Below the pieces are notes generated by a model. It saw only the letters and a list, made by a program, of their open reading frames with translations. It was not told the origin of the DNA and ran no database searches. The position numbers and the translations under genes were made by a program. This document shows positions 20,341 through 32,910 of a stretch of 64,000 bases of DNA, in pieces. Numbering within the stretch: position 1 is the first letter of the stretch; every line of letters begins with the position of its first letter. The DNA is from Spirometra erinaceieuropaei. Its lineage: Eukaryota > Platyhelminthes > Cestoda > Diphyllobothriidea > Diphyllobothriidae. Location of the stretch: NCBI GenBank assembly GCA_902702965.1, contig CACRXP010000415.1, forward strand, positions 476,628-540,627, in the 5' to 3' direction.

Positions 20341-22342
20341 ATTTACCGTGTAAGAGAGGTTGGTTACTGCCATCTCCAAGGAGAAGGTAATATAACAGCA
20401 TGCCAACATCACAAACTTTTTTGAGCATGGGGATTGATTTTGCCGAAAATGACGGGAACTAGAATGACCACTTCTGACTGGTTACCATAGTCATTCAGTC
20501 AAGCTTCCCCTGGAGACTATCAGTGCATGACGCACAAATCCGAACAGTACGTGAAGTTAAGGGACACTTCGGAGTGGACTACGTTTCGTCGTACACTTTG
20601 ATAAGACCAACGCTGATCGAGATTATTGTCGTCATTTTTAGCCTCCAGAACTGAATTAGACGATTTTGTTGAATTACTGTGCAGTGAGAAGTTATGGGTT
20701 AGCAGAAAATCTGTTTCGAAACGTTCTTGGAACTTGCAGCCACGGTGAAGAGAATTGTGAAACACGCAGCAGTCACTTTGGTCCCTAGAAGAAAACCAAA
20801 TTTTGTGTTCAGATTTTCACTTTATGACTCGCGTGTTCAAAGATGCAGAAATTACTTTGCGTGCAAACTGCTTTCCGCGGGATGGACTGTGCCACCTGTC
20901 AAAGTCAGAGCCGTTGACCATGCTGTATGGAAAGGGATGGACCGTGATAAATGACGGGGATAACAGGTGACGTTTCAACAGATGGACCAGTTCATCCGAA
21001 ACCTCTGAAAATAAGGAACGGGAAGTGGTTTGACAAGCGATGGCTCTTACAGAGGGATCTACGCAGTAAACGTATCCACGGTATCTGCACGTCAGTTGTG
21101 TTAAATGCAAAATACGATCGAACCCTGCAACTAGGTCATTCCCGATTCATCCAAGTTTCGCCCACCTCATGGGGAGGGTTGTGTAATATCGGGGATAGTA
21201 TTTCTTTCTTAGATAAAATTGTATCCTGTTAATGCATGTGCTATGTGCTGCATATAAACTAACTCATAAGAGACTCGATTATTGTTTAACTGAGAACTTG
21301 AAAGCTAATCGGTAACATTCTTTGATATACCCGGTTTGATCGTTCTTCCAGCGGATTGTCACTGACCTATCATTAAACGACCCTTATATTTCGTAAAATA
21401 TGGTTGTTTGTCCCTATGTCGTTTCCTCTATTTTTCGAACCTGCCGTAAGGGCGGCTTTGTCCGCAACCAGGCCCGATTTCACGAATAACAAGTGTACAA
21501 TTTCGAGATTGGTAGTTATCCTTGTTCAAGATCGTTAAGGCAGAGAAATTCTAATGCTTTATCTATAAAAACACAAACATTAAAATGCGCAGAAATTCAA
21601 ACCGCACTAGTCTGTTATTTCAGACAGTTCGTTGACATAAAAGAGACCATTTATTAATACGCAGATCCTGCATCAAAGCGTCAAGCAATTTGTAACGATA
21701 TCCGCTATTTTAGAACATGATTCCACTTTGGTAACGACAGGGTATAGGAATCCCAAGTAGATGTAAACTCCAAAAATATACCCTAAAATTCAGTGTGACT
21801 GTAAACATCGCTCATTTTCCACCGCTCTCATTGTTTGAAATTTCCTTCCCTTCCCGTCTGAATGTTAATGCACCAGAGGCACTTTATTAAATGCCCGTTG
21901 TTTTTTGAAAATTGTTTTTGTTTGTTTTTTGATTGCCGCGCTCGCTTTCTTTTCCAAATGACAGCGTACGATAACACTTTCGGCAGAACTTTATCTATCT
22001 TGTGTGTCTTCTTGCTCTGCGTCCTGTGTGTTGCCCCACCCATACAACTCCCTCTACCACTATTCAACGCATGACACGGCCAACAGGCTGGCTCAAGTTA
22101 GTTGGGGGTCCGTCACCCTATCGTTTTCTCCACTTTTGTAGAAAATAAAACCGGAATATAGTACACCAGCCTGCAACTCAAAAGCCTTTGGATTCAGACT
22201 TAATTCATTCACACCTGCTTGGGATATATTCCCATTGTGCTTATTTAATTTCTTTCGGCAAATTATTGCAAGTACACGTATATACTTTTGGACAGTTTAA
22301 AAAGGCTTTGAGTACATAAATTTTTTCTTTGACCACATGCAG
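20341..22342. other. no gene seen
   Basis: Several 80-97-codon frames on both strands between 20520 and 21232 overlap each other and match nothing known. Probably intronic or intergenic. Confidence 0.3.
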
Positions 22343-22399
22343 ATTGCTGAGAAGGTAGACAAAATGTCGTCGGACCCCATCGAGCCGCGCGCAAAATGG
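22343..22399 (+). CDS. coding exon, unrecognised gene (exon C)
   Basis: A long T-rich acceptor (TTTTTTCTTTGACCACATGCAG) precedes 22343 and a consensus donor TGG|GTAAGC follows 22399. The 19-codon exon is phase 0 at both ends and reads IAEKVDKMSSDPIEPRAKW. The flanking signals are strong and exon D follows after a 139-base intron. Confidence 0.55.
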
Positions 22400-22538
22400 G
22401 TAAGCACAGGAGCCCCCAACATATCACTTGCATTATCGAGCAACATTTAAAAGCAATACTTTCAATAATCTTTAGCGAGAAGTATAAAGTCCAACTTATA
22501 GGAAGTTTTCCAATGTCAATTTGTTTATGTTACCCTAG

Positions 22539-22760
22539 AAAGATGTGAAACCGCGTGTGACTTGCGAGGGACAAACTAATAACCTCCTCGGAGAGACCGC
22601 GTACATGCTTCAGGAGGTTCTGGAATCCGATGGTGGGCTGAAGATAGAAGACATTAAAAAGGGCATTGGGAAGTCGGGCCGACGTATCAAAATACCGCGA
22701 ATGAGTTTTGCGGAGAGTCGCCTAAAAGCTAAGGAAATTGGCGCCACTGGCGCAGCTATC
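22539..22760 (+). CDS. coding exon, unrecognised gene (exon D)
   Basis: Acceptor TATGTTACCCTAG precedes 22539; donor ATC|GTGAGT follows 22760. It has 74 codons in phase 0, with a Lys/Arg-rich C half containing IKKGIGKSGRRIKIPRMSF. The phase joins exon C directly and would also accept exon B from 17456, so A-B-C-D can be one gene spanning at least 9.1 kb. That single-gene model is inference. Later exons were not found. Confidence 0.55.
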
Positions 22761-25700
22761 GTGAGTCAGAATTCTGGCAGTTTTTACCTCCTCCTCCTCT
22801 CCGCTTTTTCACTCCCCATCAAATAGACGTGAGAATAGGTTTTTGTTCTAACATTGCACCGGCTTTTTGGTTTCGATCTGTGCAAGTGTTTTTAATCACG
22901 ACCTAGAAGACACTGTACTCCTTGCAGCGCAACTAGGATCACAGCGTCTGTAAGTAACTGGAAAATACTGGTGAACACAAAACAACGAAGCTGGAGGTTG
23001 GCAGGATCTGAACGGATGTCCGTGATGATTAATATTTCTGAATAAATTTAGTCAAGTGTCGAGTCAGTTTGGGTCAGTTAGAGGTTCGAAACGACGTCTT
23101 TTGCTAACTCTGACAAATATCGCTCCATGCGAGCGCTTTGGCTTTATAGCATGAGTAGGTCTGCAAGCACCTTGCCTTGAAGTTTAGATGAACAACGGAC
23201 TTCAGTTGTTAACAAAATCCATTCGCCCTACCAAATCAAACGGGTTATTACATAAGCACATACACGCATGGTATCTGCAGACTTTACCAGTGTATATATA
23301 TTGAATTCGGATATGCCATATTACGCGATAACAAATGCTACTCAGTGAAATTTGGAAGCCAGTTAAAGAAGCCACGCCTCTCTCTCCTGCTAACTCAGGT
23401 TCATGTTCTAGTGTGGCTACCGTATGGAATTTTGCAAAAAACTACTTTTTAACCAAATAGCGAACGCATTCTTAGGAAGTATTAGCTGAGTGCATACTGC
23501 AGTCGACAGTTTGTTTGCTACCTGTATTTTGAGTGCCTTTCAACGTGTTTACACACGTTCTTAGTGTTAGGAATGGTTCGCCAGGTTTTTGCCTTAGACG
23601 CCTGACTGGAGCTGCCTGGTCCTTTTCCGTTTGACTCTTTCCGTCAAAAATATTAAAAAGAAGAAATCACTTCGACCTGGTAGCCTTACTCATCAGAACA
23701 GTGTCTTTTTACTGATTGTACGGACTGCTGACAGCACTCCGTTTATGAGAGAGGATGGCAAACATCTAGAAAATAATGTTTGCTATATGTAAAAAAATAC
23801 GACGGACATTAAGATACCTTTATGCATTGTGGTTGGAGTTGCAGTTGCTTAAAGGAAGTCATGTAATTATCAAAACAGTCCTGCATCAATATACTTGCAC
23901 CTTTATTGTCTCCCGTCTGACGACCGGCCATCAGAGGGGAGGAGACGGTGATTATCTGGCAACCAACATCGCCAGATGAACATAACACAACCAGCATCTA
24001 CATACATAAGGCGACCATGCATTTATGAACTAATTTAGCTGCCCGGAAAGTACAGCCTTAAAAAAGCACCAAGAGCGACGATGAAATTGCAAGCCTGGCC
24101 TTCGGCATTCTGAAACACTCACTCTGAAATTGCCGCAAAATGCACCTGAGCAGATAACTGGAAATGTGTGCAGGCGTCATCCTGAAAATACTCTTATTTG
24201 GCAACCCAAGAACTTCAAGTAAGTAAGCCAAACCGCTCTCACCTCAGTTGCCTCCACAGCTTACTAAAGTTGCTATGACGGCGGGATAAGAACCCCCCCC
24301 CTGAACTATCTTCATATCTCCTGTTTACTTATTTACGTTAGGTAGCCTGATACACATTAGTACTGATCTCGGAAGCGCACTGCCGGTAACGGCACATTCT
24401 AGGAAAGTAGAGGTGGAATTTTCTGTTTATTAAATAATAAAAAAGTAGGGCACGGGCGTACGAACTCCCGTAATACAGGCGACGTTGCTTCAAATTCTGG
24501 CGAAATTAGGGCTAGGGTCTGGACACGGGAACAGGTACCATTTCTGGAATTAGGCTCAAGGATGCCCGGACTGTGGAGGGTGTTCCTATTCCCATGTCTT
24601 GTCGTATATGTACCGAATGCCTATTTTAATGTAGTTTGCAAACTACAACCAAAACGCTTGTAATTGTAACGTTTTAGAAGAAAAAGCTCGCAAATTATCG
24701 ACAATGTAAGTCAGGTTACCTAAACTAAATAAGTAGACACGATGTAAGAATATAGTTCAGACTGCCTCGTCCCGTGTCAGCGCGGCAAGACAGGACCCCA
24801 ACATGGACGTCGTGGGAACAATCGTTCTTTTTGTGTACTTGCTATACTGGAGCAGGTTCACCCGTAATAAAGCAACCACGTCAGGTGAATTACTGAGGAG
24901 AGCCTGCCCAAGCGACCATTTGATGACGGCGTTGCTAATGGAGCTTGCAGTCGATGCGGACCGACCAAAGCTTCGTTGCAAGCAAACCTTGAAGAGTTGT
25001 TTAAAGCACCTGCAATTCAACCTTAGGGCCCCCTAGGACCTCGATCATAATCGGCAGTCCTGATACGCCGCGTGAAGGTTGGAACAGCCGTCTTCGAACC
25101 CAACCGGATAGCCACTGTCAACGTAAAATAAAGCGGATTGCAAGACTCAAGTGACGCAGACTAATGACACGGTTACCAAAACTCTTTTATCGAATGGGCG
25201 CTGTAGTGGACATTTCGAGCACGGATCGGCCTCGCCGAACATATCCGGACCCAACACATTATCAATGCACAAATTATGCACCTCATAAGACGTTCGGACA
25301 ACCACTGCCACCACAATTAACACATATGAGGCCACTCCTCCTGCCTCCATTGTCTCTTCCACCGAAAATGTGAACTCAATCTGAACCTGTTACAATTTCA
25401 GTTGCACCTTCGAGTCACTCACCGACCTTTTCTGTCACTCAAGAACCCGAAAAACAGAGATTCACGAACTAATATGTGGGGCACCGACATACGTCCGTCA
25501 CATGTGCCTCAACTATTCACATTGAAGCAGGGCATTCTGACACCACGTTTGTCTTTCCGCTCATATACGCATCCATGACAGCGGGATTCAGCGCCATGTC
25601 ATCACGCCAAATTCAACACATAATCTGAAGAATCCTCTAGCATCAGCACTACCAACACCGCTACAGTCAACGTCGCTAGCACCGCCAACTTGGTGTCCAC

Positions 25701-25914
25701 AGTCTATGTTGTCCTTAATGCGCGAGGTCTGCTTGGTCGCCCTTGAATCCATTGTGCCTCCATTCGGTCACATACTCCGTCGTCAAAATATTCGGTAAAA
25801 CTCCGCAGTACAGATCCAATTATCACACCTGACCTTACCCACGCACAAACACACACCTAGGCTGCATATGAAGTAATCAACGACGTGCACGCACATATTC
25901 ACAGACCCTAAATT
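22761..25914. other. no gene seen
   Basis: Overlapping open frames on both strands at 24757-25036 are unassigned. Low-complexity C runs occur near 24293. No repeat family from elsewhere in the window is recognisable. Confidence 0.3.
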
Positions 25915-26165
25915 TTGAGCGTCGTTACCGACGATGTCCACCGTGTTCTCCGCAGCAGGGCGAGAAAAGGAGCGGCGACTTGCGCGTGAATTAGTTTATA
26001 GTTGTAGTAGACTTGTGCAGCATATATCTCACTCCCTCCTCCTCCATCGCATGGATCCAGTGTCAGGACATAGTCAAGAAACCCGGGCGCGAGAAAAGAC
26101 TCAGGTGGCTGGAACGGTCAGACTTGCACCTAGGAGTACCACCACACTCCCTGGTCCATAGAAAG
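25915..26165 (-). mobile_element. LINE1 3'-tail copy (5'-truncated)
   Basis: Begins AGCGTCGTTACCGACGATGT and runs through TCCACCGTGTTCTCCGCAGC, GTGAATTAGTTTATAGT, TTGTGCAGCATATATC and GTCAAGAAACCCGGGCG to the CCTGGTCCATAG word. It contains only the outer tail module and lies next to another copy in the same direction, forming the outer end of the LINE1 array. Strand is LINE1 sense. Confidence 0.75.
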
Positions 26166-26192
26166 CACCTGAGCGTCACACACTCACGACGG

Positions 26193-27640
26193 CTCAACTG
26201 TCGCTGCAGACGATGTCAACTGTGTGCCCATACGAAGGTGAGGGTGGGAATGATGACTTACGCTTGAACTAGTTCATGGTGAATGTCGACTTGCACTGCA
26301 TCTACCACACTCCCTCTTCCTTCTCCGTCACCTGGACCCGGTGCCAAGACAGTGCCGAGAATACCGGAGACGGGCGAGGGCGCAGGTGGATGGCACGGTC
26401 GAGCTCACACCTTGGCATTCGAATCCAAACCCCCTGCCGCACATAACGAATGACCAAGATTCCAATCAAAAACAACAGAGGAGATGGCACAGCCGAGGCC
26501 GCGCCTAAGCGTGCCGCTACACCCGGCTCAGATCTCGCGGAGTGGGATTGCCGTAAAGGCCACATTAAGAAGGAGCCATTGCAGCCTGACTTTCAGACCG
26601 CCAGCCGGCCCCTTCACATCTGCAGCACACACAACACTGGGCCGACTGCGAGAACCAAATTATCCCGTCAGTTGGCAACATTCCTAGACACAGCTTTAGC
26701 GTACCGTGATAGCTTCAAGCGAGTCTGATTGTTAATAGTGAAGAGGGAAATATGCTGAGTCGTCGACCTCACTCTCCGTTCCCATCCCCACACCCCAGCC
26801 CCTGTCCGAACCGGTCAGTTGACTGCAGCGGGGGAATGGGAGCGATGGCTGGCATGGTCTATTGACCTTGTCTGTGCGCGCCAAATAAACGGCCTGGCCC
26901 CCCATACACACATACACCAGGATTTCGCACAACTGGGGTTGAACGGCGTATCTCTCACTTGCGTGAGGATGCTGTGGAAGGAACTGTATCGGCCCGGCCT
27001 CCAGCCCATCACTCCACACAAAAAACACACAACTGGACGGAGTACGTGGACTGAGTTGGGGCGCCAAGCAGCAGCCTTACTATCCACGGGGCTTGACGCG
27101 TCAGGATAGTCTCAGGCTCGAGTCACCCGTGCAGCAGGAGCCGCATGGAGACCGAGTCGGGACGCACACTTCCCACTTGCGTGGGAGGTGGCAGTTGGGT
27201 GCTTGCTGTGGGTGAGTGTCGATCTGCGGTGGGGTGGTGGTGAGGGAGGGAGGGTGTGATGGTGTGGTGCAACCGGCGGTTGTCTAACGCAGGTGTTCGT
27301 GGATGCGCATGTGGCCGAATAGGCCCATGCGATTCGTGAAAGTACGGGGGCAGTGTGGACAGTGGAGGCGAGTGCGGTGGGTGTAGGTGGGTGCTCCAGA
27401 CACTGGTTTGCCAGCCTCTGTACGATGGATTCGCAAGTGACCGATCAGGCCGATGCGTGAAGGGAATGTGTGGGGACAGTGTGGGCATGAGAAGTCGGTG
27501 GTGCCGGTGTCGGTTACAGAATTGGTGGAGGTGGTGATAATGTTGGTGGGCGCACAGGGTGATGAAGTGAGGGTGGGGTTGGGCATGGTGGGTGTGTCGG
27601 GACTGCTGTCAGTTTCGCTCTCGTGGATGCTAAAGACATT
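26193..27640 (-). mobile_element. LINE1 copy, 5'-truncated, with zinc-finger end and full 3' tail
   Basis: On the minus strand the copy starts within the finger region near 27640 (an IHESETDSSPDTP-like reading) and continues through two C2H2 fingers to a stop at about 27284. A tail of three modules follows: C (about 27120-26750), B (about 26700-26540) and A (about 26450-26193), ending at the shared terminal sequence. The same order of finger, C, B and A is repeated in the next copy at 28740-27660, which shows that the fingers and this tail belong to one element. Confidence 0.75.
27284..27586 (-). pseudogene. C2H2 zinc-finger C-terminal part of LINE1
   Basis: Two C2H2 fingers are seen. CPHCPHTFPSRIGLIGHLRI is followed by the final His (C-X2-C-X12-H-X3-H), and a second finger, CPHCPRTFTNRMGLFGHMRI, also ends with His; a THRTRLH-type linker lies between them. 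The fingers follow Pro/Thr/Ser-rich sequence. In this LINE family the fingers sit after the reverse transcriptase, where they could bind element RNA or target DNA. This fragment has no transcription start of its own and is part of the truncated LINE1 copy at 26193-27640. Confidence 0.75.
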
Positions 27641-27659
27641 ACGGGAAAGTCAAGCAGTT

Positions 27660-30600
27660 GCCACTGACAATCCGACCGTCGTTGCTGATGAAGTCCATCG
27701 TGTGCTCCACGACAAGGTGACAGCAGGCACGGTGACTTGCACGTGAATTAGTGTAGACTTTTGCAGCATCTACCGCACTCTTTCCTCCTCTCCAACCTGG
27801 ACCCGGTGTCCAGATAGAGTCAAGAATACCGGATATGGGGGAGGGCGCAGGTCGATGGCATGGTCGAGTCTGAACCCTAGCACCCCACTCCACAGCCCCT
27901 GGTCCACGCAGCAAATGACCAGAAATTTTATCTAACAACAACACAAGGGGCTGGCGCGGCCAAAGCCCCACCTGGGCGTGCCATAAAGACCACATTAAGA
28001 AGGTGCCATCGCAGCCTGACTCTTAGACCACCAGTCGGCCGCTCCATACAAACACATAACATTGGGCCGACTTTGAGATCCAAGTTATCCAGTCAGTTGG
28101 CAACCTTCCAAGCCACGGCCTCTAGTCTAGCTTCAAGCGCATCGGATTGTTTGTAGTTAGGAAAATGTGCTGAGTCGTTGACCTTACTCCCCTTCCCATT
28201 CCCAGGTCCCAGCTACTTTCCGAGGAATGGACGTGATGACTGACATATCTAGTGACCTTGGCGGCGCGCGCCACACGCACGACCTGGCCTCCCAAAGGCG
28301 AACACCGAGATTTCACACAACGGGTATTGAGCAGCATGCATCTCACATGCGCGTAGGTCGCGGTAGGAAGGAGCCGTTTCAGCCTGACTCTCAGCCGACC
28401 AGTCTGCCACTCCACACAAACACACACAACTGGACAGACTGTGTGGACTGAGTTGAGGCGTCAGCCAGCAGCCCTCCAAACCATGGTGTTGGATGTACCG
28501 TGATAGTCTCGACTCGGATCACACATGCGGCAGAGGATCCGCAATGAGACGGTGCCGAGATGCACACTACCCATTTGCGGGGGAGGTGACAGATGGATGC
28601 TTGTGGTGATGTTGTGTGATGCAGATGTTGGTGGGGAAAGATGCGAGGGCGTGGCGTACCCGGCGGTTGTCTACCTCAGATTTTCATGAATGCGTGTATG
28701 GACTAATAAGCCCATGCGGTGGGCGAGTGTGTACATGGGTAACCGCTCGTCGTCCATGCACACAAGATGGCCGCTCCAGTGCAGTTGCAGTTTTCTCCGC
28801 ATGGCCTAGATGCTGAGGATGCCCGTTCGTTCTAGTACGTCCATGTCCTGGATCCGGTCCTGCCACCTCAGCTTAAATGTCTGTCGGAGACAGCTGAGGT
28901 GGAAATGGTTGCTTTTTCGCGCCTGCTTCTTGGACATCATCCAGATCTCAGTTCCATAAAGCAGCGTCGGCCAAATGACCGGTTTGTACATCTTCAGTTT
29001 GATTCTAAGGTAGAGACCGTGACGATTCTAGACGGTTTTCTGTAGGCAAACGAAGGCTTGGCTGGCCTTGGAGATCTGGCGTGCAAATTCATCATCGATT
29101 TTAGTGCTGCGGAAAAGGGCGCTGCTCAGATAGGTGAAGTTGCCCACGGCTTGCAGTTGGGCGCTTTTCTTGTTGATTTGAGGTGAAATGTAGCCGGCGT
29201 TGCGTGGCGGTTGGTGCATAACCACTGTTTTCTCCGTGGTGATGATCAAGACCGAAGTAGTCTCAGGCGGCGACGAAGAGGTTCATGTTCCACAGGTGGC
29301 ATTGAGACATCGACGAAGAGAAGTCCATGAACAATAGTTATGGATAAACGCGACTGGAAATGCATGAGCTGTTGATTGAGAAGTTGGCCTGACGCAAATG
29401 GTAATCTTCTCACAGACTAACGAATGATGACTCACGAGCCCTAAATATTAAGAGCGGCAAACAAAACCGGTTATAGAAGATTGATATTCAGAATGTAAAA
29501 TTATCTGACAGCAGAGCACGACAGCCTCGCACGCCAGCGAAGCGGCAGTTATCCAGCCGTGCTTTTTCCGTCATGTTAAATCAAAAAATCGGTAAAAGTA
29601 AACGGGACTAGATTGTCAAAGATGAATTAGTCTGGTACCCCGCCAGAGGCCGTCCGTCCTGTAGGCGTACCGGAGTGTTCGTCACGATAGGCGTCCATAA
29701 GCATGGGAGAGAACATGAGACTGAAGAGTAAAGGCGCGAAGACGTGACCCTGCTTCACTTCGTTGCTCACTGAAAATGCCTCTGATGCGATTCTATTATC
29801 CGTGACACGTGCCGCCATGCCATTGTGGAGCCGACGCACCAACTGAGTGAATCGCTCGGGACAGCCGAATTTCTGCATTAATTTTCACATTCCTTCGCGA
29901 TCCACTATGTCAAAGGCTTTCGTCAGATTCAGGAAGGTAGAGTAGAAGTGGAGCCGCATCTTCTGACACTTCTCCCGCAGTTGGTGGGCGGCGAAGCGCA
30001 TGTCAGTGGTTCCACGATGACGACGAATGCCGCACTGGTTTTCCGACAGGAGACCCTGCTCCAGATGGGTGCTTAGATGATTGAGAAGAACGCGTGCAAA
30101 GTATTTCCCATGATTTTGAGCAGGGAGATGCCTCTGTTGTTGCCCTTGAGTTTACGGTTCCCTTTTCGCTTATAGAGATGCACGATTGTGCCTTCCTTGA
30201 AATCATGCGAGAATTCTCCTTGACGCCACATCTCCTGGAAGAGCGAAGTCAGATGATCCATGAGTTGGCGGCTACCGCGCTTATAGCTCTCAGTGCGTCC
30301 GACCCAGGCGCTTTCCCACTGGAGAGCTGCTGCAAAGCTCTGATGGTTTCGGAGAGAGAGGGTGGGAGTTCGAGGTCGACGTTAGTCTGCACTTGAGGCA
30401 GACGGGCAAAGGCGGAGTCGGAGATGATGGAGGGATGATTGAGGACACCTCTAAAGTGCTCAGCCCAGCGCCGTAGAAGTTGTGTCTTCTCAGTGAGTAG
30501 GGTATTTCTGTCAGTGCTGAGAAGAGGAGAAGTTGCTTTGGATGATGGAACGCAGACAGCCTTGCTCACGAAGAAGGAATTCTTCCATTTGTCGCGGTCC

Positions 30601-31410
30601 GCATACCCTTGGATCTCCCCAAACTTCCGAGCTGTCCAAGCGTCCTGCATCTCCCGCAGTCGCTGTTGCACAAGGCGGCGACTACGATAGAAGGCTGCGT
30701 ATTGTCGTCGGTGAGGCGGTGACGTAGGCTTTGTGCAAGCGGTCCTTTTCGATGAGCGGGTTGCTGATGACGGCGCCGTTGTCACCAAACCAGTCCTTAT
30801 GTTGGCGTCCTGTGTGACCGAAGGCAGACAGAGCGACTGACTGGAGCGAGTCCACGGAGGCGTTCTCGTCTGCGGCAGCTGCGGCGACGACGAATGGGAG
30901 GTTGGGTAGTCTTTAGGCTGACTCATCACTGAAGTGCAAACATTGAACAGGCAAAGACAACAAAGCAAAGTTCTACTTGCCTGGGGATCGTGTACCTCGA
31001 AATTTCCTGCGGGCTTGTAGAGGATGCTTCATATTGGGGGTGACGAGACGGTGGTCCGTCTAGCCACAGCCTTCGCAGACGGCCTTGGTCACCATCCTGT
31101 CCTGCCGATCTCGCTGCCGGACGAGAATATACTCCAGCAGTTGCCCGCGCTGCGATCTGGGGTGCATTAAGGTTGTCTTCTTTCGTATCTGCGGGTTGAA
31201 GAGTGCGTTGTTCAGCAGGAGGTGGCGTTCAGTGCAGGGTGCGTGCAGGAACATCGTAAAATTTGGACTTCGCCTCATGTGAGCCCGTCATTGGTGGGGC
31301 GTAGGCGCTGACGATGGTGGCGAATTTGCATCCCCGGAGAGGCAGGCGGAGGCTCATTAAACGATCGTTGATTCCCTGTGGTAGAGAGAGCAGTAATCCC
31401 ACGATGCCTT
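27660..31410 (-). mobile_element. LINE1 copy, nearly full but inactivated
   Basis: On the minus strand, from 31410 down: an endonuclease part with [16 protein letters not shown] (about 31375-31330); an internal deletion near 31270; a linker with FYRSRRLVQQRLREMQDAWT (about 30690); the reverse transcriptase start LSSGKAPGSDAL (about 30310); KEGTIVHLYKRKGN (about 30180); VKQGHVFAPLLFSLMFS (about 29740); an unrelated insertion at about 29395-29625; the catalytic box as FVDV (29306-29317); a C-terminal thumb-like part to about 28810; a decayed last finger (RMGLLVHTRIHE reading near 28700); then tail modules C (28560-28150), B (28130-27980) and A (27930-27660). The frame is broken several times. 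The clade is probably RTE-like, by resemblance. Confidence 0.8.
29395..29625. other. unrelated insertion inside LINE1 reverse transcriptase
   Basis: The reverse transcriptase reading stops near 29627 after MDAYRDE and resumes near 29395 with sequence that leads to the catalytic box. The roughly 230 bases between are AT-richer and carry no RT similarity. No inverted repeats or target duplication were found at its ends, so its nature is open. Confidence 0.5.
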
Positions 31411-32204
31411 TGTCACAAACATGTCCGCTGGTCTCGCCTCGGGAAGAGAATGTAGTCCAACAGGTGCCATTGTCGCGACCGAAGGTACATCCAAGTGGCC
31501 TTCTCTCGCATCGGGAGGGGGAAGAAGGTGTTGGTCAGGGTGAGATGGTGTTCTGTGTAGGTTCATAGGAGGAGCAGGCTATTGTCATTGAAGCCGTCGA
31601 GAAAATGGTGATACAGCAGTCCTCTCCAGACAGCATGGTCTGTGCCGCCGCGGGCGTTGAAATCACCAAGGACAATCGGCTTATCCTCCTTCGGCATAGT
31701 CGCCAGGAGGACGTGAAGGTCCCCATAGAATTCATCCCTTGCCGCCGCAGAGATGGTAATCGGGAGACCGTAATTGGTTGCAAACTTACCTCCCCGGAGA
31801 GGCACTCGTCAAACCATGTCTTTCCGGACGGCAAAGACGACACCTGCTTCCCGTCGCTCTGCCTTGGGGCGACCGGTCCGGAAGGTGTAGCCGGCACCCA
31901 CCTTCTCCAGTTGGCCTTGTTCGGAGAAAAGGGTCTCGCTGGGCGCAACGATTTCCACCTTGTAGCGCGTCAGTTCCTGAGCTGCTAGCGCCGTCCTTCA
32001 TTCCACCCGTTTGCTCCTCGGATTATCAAAAATTGAGCCAATATTCCAGGCTGCCAGAGTGAGAGGACTCACCCCAACAGCCCGTGGGGTGGGGCGGTGG
32101 GGGAGGGGGTGAAGAGAGAGACTTTTGTTTTTTGTTTTGTTACTCCGACGTGTGCTTTGCATCTGCGCGCCACGGTCTGCGCGCAGAAGACTTGATCCCA
32201 GCAA
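31411..32204 (-). pseudogene. LINE1 endonuclease fragment from a further copy
   Basis: Minus-strand readings include LTLAAWNIGSIFDNPRSKR (about 32070-32015, start of the AP-type endonuclease), [16 protein letters not shown] (about 31800), [20 protein letters not shown] (about 31670, with the conserved GDFNA motif) and [19 protein letters not shown] (about 31490-31440). Near 31410 the text jumps back to an earlier endonuclease position, so part of the endonuclease is present twice. This is the truncated upstream end of another copy joined to the copy at 27660-31410. Confidence 0.7.
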
Positions 32205-32864
32205 TTGCCCAAAGCGCTTTTCTACCCCCGTCCCCCTCGCGGCGAAAGCAATGTTGTCCCCTAAAGGGTTGCTTAGTCATCTCAGACGGTTGCCAAAGTC
32301 CACTATGGGCCACGACTTTGGCTTAGTGGTAGAATCACTATCGACGCTGGAGCCTATGTGATTGCATGTTGCCCTCTCTGTAGGACATTTAACCGTGGAA
32401 GAGATAAAATTAGGGAATATGGAGAGTGAAGTAAGGATGCGAACGAAGGAGAAAAGGTGCGAAGTAATAGAAAAACGCATGACTTTGAGCCATTGAGTCA
32501 GTAGCTTGCTGGGTGCTGAAATGCAAACGTGAATTGGCGAATACAACCAAGCGGTACTCCGCCTAACCCGGGGGTGACTTGCCTTGTGGCGTCTACGCGG
32601 TTATCCTTACGGCCAGCGGTGGTGGGAGGTGGTGGGTGGTGTAGACATGCACTTGCGGATACCCTCAGCTGGTTTAGCCTGTCTGTAGAGGAGTTTGCCG
32701 CTGTGTGGCCGCTGGGCAGAGCCTAGCATCGGGGAGCGACAGGTGAGAACTGGGTGCTAGTTAATGGACGCTTAGCGTAGTCAACACCCGCAAGCGAGTA
32801 AACGACCTACTAGGACATCACGTGAACACATAACCCGAAATCCCTACACCCAAATAACAGTTAG
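32205..32864. other. no gene seen
   Basis: A GGCTTAGTGGTAGAATC stretch at about 32319 resembles a tRNA A-box region, but no B box follows at the right distance. Otherwise unassigned. Confidence 0.3.
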
Positions 32865-32910
32865 AGCGCCGTTTCCGACGATGCCAATAGTGTTCTCCAC
32901 AGAAACGTAA
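32865..32910 (-). mobile_element. very short LINE1 3'-end fragment
   Basis: GAGCGCCGTTTCCGACGATG followed by CCAATAGTGTTCTCCACAG matches the last 40 or so bases of the LINE1 tail and then diverges. Its position at the shared terminal sequence supports that sequence as the true 3' end of the element. Confidence 0.5.

Noticed and set aside
25934..26267. Recurring DVHRVLHSKV-like protein readings in several places
   Set aside because: They are readings of the antisense of the LINE1 3' tail, which is untranslated. Frames break freely between copies.
32319..32375. tRNA-like GGCTTAGTGGTAGAATC
   Set aside because: The A-box-like part lacks a B box at a suitable distance and no cloverleaf can be drawn.
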